This document shows positions 1 through 5,504 of a stretch of DNA of 12,919 nt, piece by piece. The position numbers and the translations under genes were made by a program. The notes under the pieces were generated by a model that worked only from the letters and a program-made list of their open reading frames with translations, was not told the DNA's origin and did not search any database. The DNA comes from Treponema sp. (lineage in GTDB: Bacteria > Spirochaetota > Spirochaetia > Treponematales > Treponemataceae), in assembly GCA_024691105.1 (NCBI GenBank), contig JAILNY010000025.1:1-12919 (forward strand), written 5' to 3'. Position 1 is the stretch's first letter. Every line of letters begins with the position of its first letter.

Positions 1-1
1 T

Positions 2-1033
2 CACGACTTCGTTCCAATCGCAAAGGCAGTTTATGCTTTGAATCACTTGAAGATTATTTCTTTCGGACCACGTCCACTTAACTTCCTTGCTTGTAACGCA
101 CCTATTAAACAGCTTTACAACATTGGTGTTGAAATTGAAGAGAACTCTGAGCTTGACTTGTTCGAATCATTCAACAAGCACGCTGGCGATAAACGTATTA
201 AAGAGGTTGCTGCTGATATGGCTAAAGAACTCGGTGCTGGTAACAAAAAGCCTGAAGTTCTTGAAAAGCTTGCTCAGTATGAAATCACATTGCTCGACTG
301 GGTTGAAGCTCACCGCGGATACCGTGAGTTCGTTGCAATTGCCGGAAAATGCTGGCCTGCATTCCAGACACAGTTCGGCTTCGTTCCTTGCTATGTAAAC
401 AGCCGTCTTACAAAGATGGGTATTCCTGTTTCTTGTGAAGTTGATATCTACGGATGTCTCTCTGAGTTCATCGGTACTGTTGTTTCTGATGATACAGTTA
501 CACTCCTCGACATCAACAACACTGTTCCACAGGATATCTATGATGAAGACATTAAGGGTAAGTACGGTCAGTACACACTCAAAGATACATTCATGGGCTT
601 CCACTGCGGAAACACAGCTTCTACAAAGCTTTCATTCTGCGAGATGAAGTACCAGCTCATCATGGCTCGTGCTCTTCCAGTAGAAGTTACAAACGGAACT
701 TTGGAAGGAGATATCGTTCCAGGTCCTATCACTTTCTACCGCTTGCAGTCGACTGCTGATAATATCCTCCGCGCATACATTGCACAGGGTGAAGTTCTCC
801 CAGTTGCTACACGCTCATTCGGTGGTATCGGTATTTTCGCAATCCCAGAAATGGGCCGCTTCTACCGCCACGTACTCATCGAAAAGAACTTCCCACACCA
901 CGGTGCCGTTGCATTCGGCCATTTTGGAAAGGAACTCTACGAAGTATTCAAGTACATCGGCGTAGCAGTAGACGAAATTGGTTACAACCAGCCTAAGGGA
1001 GTTAGATACCCAACTGAAAATCCTTGGGGCTAG
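2..1033 (+). CDS. L-fucose/L-arabinose isomerase family protein, 5' partial
   Basis: The reading frame is open from the first complete codon (base 2), so the gene begins outside the window; the TTG at 38 is an internal leucine codon. The 343 visible residues are the middle and C-terminal part of a sugar isomerase related to L-fucose and L-arabinose isomerases, whose members in gut bacteria are roughly 480-500 residues long, so about 140 N-terminal residues are missing. These cytosolic enzymes interconvert aldose and ketose sugars using a divalent metal. Candidate metal-site segments are CEVDIYG (near base 435) and GFHCGNT (His codon 602-604). By analogy with FucI, the acidic residues and this histidine would bind Mn2+; this is inferred, not aligned. 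The C-terminal segment (TRSFGGIGIFAIPEMGRFY, then HHGAVAFGHFG) is typical of the family. The substrate cannot be read from sequence. The LacI-type regulator downstream fits a sugar-catabolism context. Confidence 0.85.
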   Translation, partial: HDFVPIAKAVYALNHLKIISFGPRPLNFLACNAPIKQLYNIGVEIEENSELDLFESFNKHAGDKRIKEVAADMAKELGAGNKKPEVLEKLAQYEITLLDWVEAHRGYREFVAIAGKCWPAFQTQFGFVPCYVNSRLTKMGIPVSCEVDIYGCLSEFIGTVVSDDTVTLLDINNTVPQDIYDEDIKGKYGQYTLKDTFMGFHCGNTASTKLSFCEMKYQLIMARALPVEVTNGTLEGDIVPGPITFYRLQSTADNILRAYIAQGEVLPVATRSFGGIGIFAIPEMGRFYRHVLIEKNFPHHGAVAFGHFGKELYEVFKYIGVAVDEIGYNQPKGVRYPTENPWG

Positions 1034-1042
1034 GCAGACTAA

Positions 1043-1091
1043 AGTCGCGCGAGAGTTCAACCTCTATGAGAGTTCAACCCCCGCGCGAACT
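1043..1091. repeat. GC-rich inverted repeat enclosing two AGTTCAACC copies
   Basis: Ten bases after the isomerase stop, AGT-CGCGCG (1043-1051) can pair with CGCGCG-A-ACT (1082-1091, one bulged A), enclosing about 30 bases. Inside are two copies of GAGAGTTCAACC (1051-1062 and 1068-1079). AGAG (1052-1055) can also pair locally with CTCT (1062-1065). No T-run follows, so this does not look like an intrinsic terminator. It could be an mRNA 3'-end stabiliser or an extragenic repeat element. Confidence 0.5.
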
Positions 1092-1216
1092 AACAACGCT
1101 GGTCAGCTTTATGCAGCCGAAAATTGCTTTGCTTAAATCTTTTTTATGCGATATGGCCCGCACAAAAACAGAAATTGAGCAGACACAAACGGTTGTATTT
1201 AAAGTTATCAAGATAT

Positions 1217-1289
1217 GATGAATTTTAGAAGGCTAGTTTCCTTAATCTAAAATTCATCCTGCTTCTAAAATTGTTTTTCAATTTAGAAG
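1217..1289 (+). promoter_or_regulatory. Overlapping, mutually exclusive RNA hairpins (attenuator-like)
   Basis: A perfect 13-bp inverted repeat pairs 1217-1229 (GATGAATTTTAGA) with 1246-1258 (TCTAAAATTCATC) over a 16-base loop. A second hairpin pairs CTTCTAAAATTG (1262-1273) with CAATTTAGAAG (1279-1289), with one bulged A. The 5' arm of the first hairpin can instead pair with the second: AATTTTAGAAG (1221-1231) is an exact complement of CTTCTAAAATT (1262-1272). The transcript could therefore fold in two exclusive ways just before the terminator-like hairpin at 1295. That is the layout of an attenuator or riboswitch expression platform. No ligand-binding core or leader peptide is recognised. 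Confidence 0.45.
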
Positions 1290-1294
1290 TTCAA

Positions 1295-1336
1295 CCGGCA
1301 GAGGAATAGTGCAATCCACTGCCGGATATTTTTTTT
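1295..1336 (+). terminator. Intrinsic terminator after the isomerase transcript
   Basis: CCGGCAG (1295-1301) pairs with CTGCCGG (1319-1325) over a 17-base loop and is followed within three bases by eight T residues (1329-1336). On the plus strand this fits a rho-independent terminator. It would end the isomerase transcript before the repressor gene. CAACCGG (1292-1298), overlapping the 5' arm, could alternatively pair with CCGGTTG (1340-1346), which would disrupt the hairpin. Confidence 0.65.
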
Positions 1337-1337
1337 G

Positions 1338-1362
1338 ATCCGGTTGCCTGTGGTGACCGGAT
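1338..1362. promoter_or_regulatory. Palindrome overlapping the repressor promoter (candidate operator)
   Basis: ATCCGGT (1338-1344) and ACCGGAT (1356-1362) are perfect inverted arms around 11 bases that contain most of the -35 hexamer. A symmetric site over the -35 of a LacI-type repressor's own gene is a natural place for autoregulation. However, the 11-base centre is wider than the usual contiguous LacI-family operator, so it may be an RNA hairpin or chance. Confidence 0.35.
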
Positions 1363-1372
1363 TATTTATAAT
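1344..1372 (+). promoter_or_regulatory. Sigma70-type promoter of the LacI-family gene
   Basis: TTGCCT (1344-1349, four of six consensus bases) and a perfect TATAAT (1367-1372) are separated by an ideal 17 bases. The predicted start of transcription is about 1379, only some five bases before the ATG at 1384. There is no Shine-Dalgarno sequence in between, so this promoter would make a leaderless or nearly leaderless mRNA. Confidence 0.65.
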
Positions 1373-1383
1373 GATTCGAAAAT

Positions 1384-2412
1384 ATGGCAGTAACAATTAA
1401 AGACATAGCATCAGCAGCAGGCGTTTCTAGAGGAACTGTAGACAGAGTTCTCCATAACAGAAGCGGCGTGAATCCGGAAGTTGCAAAAAAAATCAGAGAA
1501 ATCGCAGACGAACTCGGCTTTGTTCCAAATAAGGCAGGAAAAATTTTAGCCGCAAGAAAGCAGCCTATAAAATTTGCTTTTCTCTTACCATCAAGTGCGG
1601 CACCTTTTTTTGAAGAAGTTTTAAGTGGAATTCACCGCGCAGAAAAAGAACTTGCAGATTACGGCGTAACAGTCGATATAAAATATTTTTCAGATTTTAA
1701 GCCAGAAACTCACATCACTCAGTTACAGGTTACCGCATCAGAAGGTTATACCGGCATGTGTATTACAACCCTCGACACGCCTGAAGTCCAGTTTGCTGTC
1801 CACGATATTATTCAAAGCGGGATGCCTGTTGTAAGCGTTAATACCGATGTCCCTGACTCGGGCCGAATCTGCTATGTCGGAACCGACTACCGTCGTGCAG
1901 GCCGTACTGCAGCCGGCATGGTAAGCCTTACAAAACAGGACTATCTTAATATCTTAGTCATTACAGGTTCCTACAACGTGCGCGGCCACAACGACCGCAT
2001 CAAAGGCTTTATCGAAGGCCTTGATCAGCACCAGTTAAAATATACCGTCGCTGACACAATCGAAGCCGAAGACGATGACAACTGTTCATATCAGAAAACA
2101 CTTGCCTACATCAAAAAAAATAAAGACATCAATTCTATCTTTATTGCAGCCGCAGGATGCGCCGGTGTGTGCCGCGCACTTGAAGAATTAAACCGCAAGG
2201 ACATTCAGGTTATCGCCTTTGACGAAGTTCCTGCAATTAAAGAATATGTAAACTCAGGTCTTTTAAAATTTACTATCGGCCAGGAACCAGAGCTCCAGGG
2301 ATATATGGGCGTTCAAAAACTGTTCTCGTGGTTAATGGAAGAAGGCAAACGAACTGCTTCAGACTACATAACACAAACAATAATAAAAATAAAAGAAAAT
2401 ATAGCAGAATAG
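1384..2412 (+). CDS. LacI-family transcriptional regulator
   Basis: A full-length 342-residue repressor. Residues 3-26 form the LacI-type helix-turn-helix (TIKDIASAAGVSRGTVDRVL), followed by the hinge region to about residue 60. Residues 64-335 are a periplasmic-binding-protein-like sugar sensor domain (opening IKFAFLLPSSAAPFFEE) that resembles ribose/xylose-type binding proteins more than LacI itself. The recognition helix reads TVDRVLHNR rather than the commoner TVSRVLN, a variant I associate with a clostridial and treponemal subfamily. It should bind DNA in the cytosol and release it, or bind it, in response to a sugar. The upstream isomerase makes a sugar-catabolic target plausible. The start is fixed by the conserved N-terminus, yet no ribosome site precedes it; see the promoter entry. 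The effector is not identifiable from sequence. Confidence 0.92.
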   Translation: MAVTIKDIASAAGVSRGTVDRVLHNRSGVNPEVAKKIREIADELGFVPNKAGKILAARKQPIKFAFLLPSSAAPFFEEVLSGIHRAEKELADYGVTVDIKYFSDFKPETHITQLQVTASEGYTGMCITTLDTPEVQFAVHDIIQSGMPVVSVNTDVPDSGRICYVGTDYRRAGRTAAGMVSLTKQDYLNILVITGSYNVRGHNDRIKGFIEGLDQHQLKYTVADTIEAEDDDNCSYQKTLAYIKKNKDINSIFIAAAGCAGVCRALEELNRKDIQVIAFDEVPAIKEYVNSGLLKFTIGQEPELQGYMGVQKLFSWLMEEGKRTASDYITQTIIKIKENIAE

Positions 2413-2424
2413 AAAAATATCATA

Positions 2425-2430
2425 TATAAT
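2425..2430 (+). promoter_or_regulatory. -10 element directly before the methyltransferase start
   Basis: A perfect TATAAT ends seven bases before the ATG at 2438, so transcription from it would begin at about the A of the start codon. No Shine-Dalgarno sequence precedes the ATG. A -35 box is not evident (position 2402-2407 is TAGCAG), so in an AT-rich gap of 25 bases this could be chance. Co-transcription with the regulator upstream is the alternative. Confidence 0.35.
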
Positions 2431-2437
2431 AAAACAC

Positions 2438-3211
2438 ATGAAAAATAAGTTAAACAAAGAACTTGCCGTTTGTGGATTTTCTGCCGTAAAGACTCTTGAA
2501 AAAAATAACAGCGATAAAATTCGTCGTCTTTATTTTACTCAGGAACGCGCTCCACTTTTTGGCGGTCTTTGCAAAAAATTATCAAAACGCAAAGCACCTT
2601 ACAATGTAGTTGAACCAAAGGAATTGGAAAAACTTTGCGGAAGCATTCATCATCAGGGCGTCGTCGCAATGATTGATGAACCTGTAATTCAAAAACTCAA
2701 TTCCGAAATTATTAATTCATTTATAAAAAACAATGAACATACAATCCTGCTTGACCGCGTAGGAAACGCAAATAACCTTGGTGCCATTGTCCGAAGCGCT
2801 GCATTCTTTGGAATTAAAAATATCATTATTCCTGATGACGAAGCACAAAGCTCAATTACGACAAGCTCGTACCGCGTTGCAGAAGGCGGAATGGAATTTG
2901 TAAATATTTACAGCACAAATTCAATCTTAAAACTCTTAAAATCTGTTGATGGAAAAATGGTCCGCATCGGAACAGACTTAAGCGCCAAACAGAATGTTTC
3001 TGAGATTCATGGCTTCTGCACAAAACAACCGGCTCTCATTATTCTTGGAAACGAAGAAAATGGAATTTCTGAAAGCGTACGCAAAAACTGCGACCGCCTT
3101 GTAATCATTCCGTTTTACGGAATGAAGATGGGAAAAGCCTCTCCTGTTGACAGCTTAAATGTTGCACAGGCGGCATCTATTATTTTGTACGAACTGCAAA
3201 GACTAACATAA
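2438..3211 (+). CDS. TrmH/SpoU-family RNA 2'-O-methyltransferase
   Basis: A 257-residue SPOUT-class enzyme that should transfer methyl from S-adenosylmethionine to a ribose 2'-OH of tRNA or rRNA. Residues 8-80 form the substrate-binding subdomain, with the KAPYNVVEPKEL and SIHHQGVVA segments typical of RlmB and YfiF. The catalytic knotted domain follows: motif 1 is ANNLGAIVRSAAFFG (catalytic Asn113 and Arg119), motif 2 is LGNEENGIS (203-211), and motif 3 runs from IPFYG (224) to SLNVAQAA (239-246). Between IPFYG and SLNV there are about ten residues (MKMGKASPVD), longer than in RlmB or TrmH. The overall look is closest to E. coli YfiF, whose target was unclear to me. No ribosome site precedes the ATG. 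The next gene starts 25 bases downstream, so the two may be co-transcribed. Confidence 0.88.
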   Translation: MKNKLNKELAVCGFSAVKTLEKNNSDKIRRLYFTQERAPLFGGLCKKLSKRKAPYNVVEPKELEKLCGSIHHQGVVAMIDEPVIQKLNSEIINSFIKNNEHTILLDRVGNANNLGAIVRSAAFFGIKNIIIPDDEAQSSITTSSYRVAEGGMEFVNIYSTNSILKLLKSVDGKMVRIGTDLSAKQNVSEIHGFCTKQPALIILGNEENGISESVRKNCDRLVIIPFYGMKMGKASPVDSLNVAQAASIILYELQRLT

Positions 3212-3236
3212 AAGCTTTTATAAAAGGGTGGGGAAA

Positions 3237-3776
3237 ATGAAATACTTAATTTGCTCAGATCTGCACGGTTCTTATAGTGCAACAAAAAAAGTGCTGGAAC
3301 ATTTTACAGCACTTAAATGTGATTTTTTAATTTTACTTGGTGACATTCTTTATCACGGACCAAGAAATCCGCTCCCCAATGAACACGACCCGCAGCAAGT
3401 ATGCGATCTCTTAAACAAATATTCTGACAAGATAATTGCCTGCCGCGGAAACTGTGACAGCGAAGTAGACCAGGCTATTCTTTCTTTTCCAATTATGCAG
3501 GACTATTCTTTAATTCTCGATGACGGAATGAGACTGTTCTGTACACACGGACATTTGTTCACACCAGACAGCTCAAAAATTCAGTATGATGTTTTCTTTT
3601 CCGGTCATACACACATTCAGGTTTTAGAGCGCGGAATTCACAACGCAATAATCTGTAATCCGGGTTCCGCTTCGCTTCCTAAAGCATCAAGCAGCGCAGG
3701 CTTTGCGGTTTACGAAGACAACACGGTTATGCTTTATGACATCGAAGGAATTAAATTAAAAACGATGTCGCTTTAA
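3237..3776 (+). CDS. yfcE: YfcE-type metallophosphodiesterase
   Basis: A 179-residue calcineurin-like phosphoesterase of the YfcE/MJ0936 family, with a full set of dinuclear metal-site motifs: SDLHGS (Asp8, His10), LGDIL (Asp36), RGNCD (Asn72), THGH (His104) and SGHTH (His124, His126), followed by NPGS (141-144). These cytosolic enzymes hydrolyse phosphodiesters in vitro; the physiological substrate is usually unknown. I chose the ATG at 3237 rather than the in-frame GTG at 3228. MKYLICSDLHGS matches the family's usual N-terminus, and the G-rich AAGGGTGGGG (3224-3233) then lies where a ribosome site belongs and overlaps the GTG. It sits 25 bases after the methyltransferase, probably in the same transcript. 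The length is normal for the family. Confidence 0.9.
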   Translation: MKYLICSDLHGSYSATKKVLEHFTALKCDFLILLGDILYHGPRNPLPNEHDPQQVCDLLNKYSDKIIACRGNCDSEVDQAILSFPIMQDYSLILDDGMRLFCTHGHLFTPDSSKIQYDVFFSGHTHIQVLERGIHNAIICNPGSASLPKASSSAGFAVYEDNTVMLYDIEGIKLKTMSL

Positions 3777-3835
3777 ATCACGAAGATAAAATCGCTTACG
3801 AATTATTTGCGGCAAAAAAAATCTTAAAAAAAATA

Positions 3836-3864
3836 TTGACGATATCTGATTTTATTTATATTTT
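3836..3864 (+). promoter_or_regulatory. Candidate promoter of the SPFH gene
   Basis: TTGACG (3836-3841) is a near-perfect -35 box. A -10 is available as TATTTT (3859-3864, spacer 17) or TATATT (3857-3862, spacer 15). GATATCT occurs at 3841-3847 and again at 3868-3874, flanking this promoter, and may be a regulator site. The gene's ribosome site GGGGGT (3887-3892) lies seven bases before the ATG, giving a leader of about 30 bases. Confidence 0.5.
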
Positions 3865-3899
3865 TTTGATATCTATAAATTATATAGGGGGTAATCTTA

Positions 3900-4820
3900 A
3901 TGGACAAGAAAGCTATTAAGAACTTATGTATTGCAGGAGCAGTTGCTCTTGTGCTAGTTGTTGTTACAGTTAACTCCTGTACAATTGTTTCTCCAAACGA
4001 ACGCGGTGTAAAAGTTACACTCGGTCAGGTTGAAGGAGAGGTTATTCAGCCGGGAATGAAATTCCATGCTCCGTTTATTACAATCATCAGAAAATTCCGA
4101 CTTGAACCAAAAACTTACGAAGTATCATTTTCGTGTGGTCAAGACGGTGCAATTACAAAAGACATGCAGACTGTAGGAAGTACAGTTGCAGTCCGCTACA
4201 TTTATGATGAACGCCGCATTATGGATATCGTTACACGCTATCAGAATGATCAGGTAATCCAGAGTGCAATGCGCGATAACGTAAAGGCTTCGCTTAAAGA
4301 AACTGTTGGTCAGTATTCTATTTATGACCTTGTTGAAAAGCAGAATGAAGTTACAACAAAGGTTGCTCAGGCAATGCTTACCCGCATGGCTGACTACCCT
4401 ATTGATATTTCGCAGACAACAATTACTAACTGGGACTGGTCGGATGACTTTGACAAACAGATCAAAGAAACTGCAAACCGTGCTCAGGAAGTAAAGAAAG
4501 CTGAACAGGATTTAAAGCTTGCAGAACAGCAGGCCCAGAAACAGGTAAAAGAAGCAGAAGCAAAAAAAGCCGCTGCCGAGCAGGAAGCTGAAGCTGAGTT
4601 GATTAAGGCTCAGAAGGCTGCTGAAGCCAAAAGAGTCGAGGCTGATGCAATTGCATATTACAACGCAAAAATTGCTCAGAACTACAATGTCGAAATTAAG
4701 CTTAAAGAGCTTGAGATCGAGCTTGAAAGAGCAAAGCGCTGGGATGGCCGCCAGGTTCCGGAATATGTTCCATTAACGGCAGCAGGCGGAATCGTAAACC
4801 TTCCACCAGCTAAAAACTAA
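3900..4820 (+). CDS. SPFH/prohibitin-family (band 7) membrane protein
   Basis: A 306-residue protein with one N-terminal hydrophobic segment (about 9-26), a band 7/SPFH domain (about 28-190, beginning IVSPNERGVKVTLGQVEG) and a long Ala/Glu/Lys/Gln-rich coiled coil (about 190-262), ending in a short tail with PPAKN. This is prohibitin or HflC-like architecture. Such proteins form membrane-anchored ring assemblies that scaffold membrane proteases or organise membrane domains. No FtsH or HflK partner is nearby, so HflC identity is not claimed. The hydrophobic segment ends in VNSC (Cys27), which could be read as a spirochaetal lipobox; lipid anchoring is the alternative to a transmembrane helix. 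The gene has its own promoter, a strong ribosome site and a strong terminator, so it is probably monocistronic. Confidence 0.87.
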   Translation: MDKKAIKNLCIAGAVALVLVVVTVNSCTIVSPNERGVKVTLGQVEGEVIQPGMKFHAPFITIIRKFRLEPKTYEVSFSCGQDGAITKDMQTVGSTVAVRYIYDERRIMDIVTRYQNDQVIQSAMRDNVKASLKETVGQYSIYDLVEKQNEVTTKVAQAMLTRMADYPIDISQTTITNWDWSDDFDKQIKETANRAQEVKKAEQDLKLAEQQAQKQVKEAEAKKAAAEQEAEAELIKAQKAAEAKRVEADAIAYYNAKIAQNYNVEIKLKELEIELERAKRWDGRQVPEYVPLTAAGGIVNLPPAKN

Positions 4821-4852
4821 TCCTCGTGCTGCACTAAAAACGCGTGATCTAT

Positions 4853-4895
4853 AAAAAAGTCTGCAAGACTTTCAAAGCCTTGCGGACTTTTTTTT
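4853..4895. terminator. Strong bidirectional intrinsic terminator
   Basis: A 15-bp stem pairs 4853-4867 (six A, then GTCTGCAAG) with 4879-4893 (CTTGCGGAC, then six T), with one T-G wobble, over an 11-base loop, inside A and T runs. It ends the SPFH transcript on the plus strand. Because the left arm begins with an A-run, it would serve equally on the minus strand, and it is the first clear terminator met by transcription leaving the minus-strand cluster at 5505. Confidence 0.9.
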
Positions 4896-4910
4896 ATTTA
4901 ACCAAACTGT

Positions 4911-4916
4911 TATCAT
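4911..4916 (+). promoter_or_regulatory. -10-like element directly before the 4923 gene
   Basis: TATCAT (five of six consensus bases) ends six bases before the ATG at 4923, so transcription would start about at the initiation codon. No Shine-Dalgarno sequence is present and no good -35 is seen, because the expected position falls in the T-run of the terminator. This is the third gene in the window with this arrangement. Confidence 0.35.
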
Positions 4917-4922
4917 ATTACT

Positions 4923-5501
4923 ATGAATAAAGTTTTTAAAACAGGTGCCTTCATTCTCTACTATATCTTTGATCTTTGTATTACACTCGCAATATTCCCG
5001 ATTATCATTTTTAAACAACCGTTTAAGCTTACTTATTTTGACCTTCGTTTTAATCTTGATATGTATTTTACATACGGGGTTTTAGTTTACCTGTTAATAA
5101 TTTCTGTTGCAGGAATGATCTGGCAGCGCCGCCACAATAAAGCAGTCGAGACAAATTCTTCATTAAAAAATGATTGTGCCGCCCCTGCTGAGAACGCAAT
5201 TTCTGAAAAATGGATTTACCCTCTTTATCTTACAAATGTTGTCGGAATCTTTGCAGTATTGTTTTTAACAGTCTTTTTTACTGATACTCTCGGACGACTA
5301 AAATTATATGATTATGCCTTATTAGATTTTTTCCAGATTGCAAGTCTCATTGTAATTATGATTGGTCTGCCAAAATGGGAAAGAATGTTTATAAAAACTT
5401 CGTCTCCCCAATTTATAAAATACGCATTCTGCATTATAAATCCAGTCAGAACTGCTTTTATCTTTTTAGTTATTTTTGGAATGAATACTCCATCGGTTTA
5501 A
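4923..5501 (+). CDS. Polytopic membrane protein of unknown function
   Basis: I do not recognise this 192-residue protein. It has about five hydrophobic segments (9-30, 47-67, 99-120, 131-149, 168-187) and a polar cytosolic-looking loop (68-98, starting WQRRHNK). It contains no motif that suggests transport or catalysis. It lies between a terminator on its left and, on its right, the convergent minus-strand cluster, whose stop codon is only three bases away. It therefore appears to be transcribed alone, with no terminator of its own before the convergent gene. There is no ribosome site before the ATG. Confidence 0.75.
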   Translation: MNKVFKTGAFILYYIFDLCITLAIFPIIIFKQPFKLTYFDLRFNLDMYFTYGVLVYLLIISVAGMIWQRRHNKAVETNSSLKNDCAAPAENAISEKWIYPLYLTNVVGIFAVLFLTVFFTDTLGRLKLYDYALLDFFQIASLIVIMIGLPKWERMFIKTSSPQFIKYAFCIINPVRTAFIFLVIFGMNTPSV

Positions 5502-5504
5502 TTT

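Larger units (their letters stand above)
1034..1383. other. Gene-free interval between isomerase and LacI-type repressor
   Basis: This 350-bp interval contains no convincing gene. A 64-codon frame (1024-1218) overlaps the isomerase end and has no ribosome site. In order the interval holds a GC-rich inverted repeat (1043-1091), unremarkable sequence to about 1210 with a weak promoter-like pair (TTGTAT 1193-1198, TATGAT 1214-1219, spacer only 15), a set of overlapping hairpins (1217-1289), a terminator-like hairpin (1295-1336), and a palindrome overlapping the repressor promoter (1338-1372). The word AGTTCAACC occurs at 1054, 1071 and 1288. The density of structure suggests RNA-level control or a small RNA, but nothing matches an RNA family I recognise. 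Confidence 0.6.

Noticed and set aside
38..40. TTG at 38 as the start of the isomerase
   Set aside because: The frame remains open to the window edge and the family has a further N-terminal domain, so this is an internal leucine codon.
1043..1091. CRISPR-like repeat, from the two 12-bp direct repeats
   Set aside because: There are only two copies 17 bases apart, too short, and no cas gene is nearby.
1024..1218. 64-codon plus-strand frame after the isomerase
   Set aside because: It starts inside the isomerase end, runs through palindromic repeats, has no ribosome site and gives no recognisable protein.
1281..1330. tRNA-like T-arm (GTTCAA) near a CCGGCAG stem
   Set aside because: No acceptor stem, anticodon arm or CCA-compatible end can be folded around it; the sequence fits a terminator better.
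3228..3236. GTG at 3228 as the start of yfcE
   Set aside because: It lies within the G-rich ribosome site, and the family N-terminus begins at the ATG at 3237.
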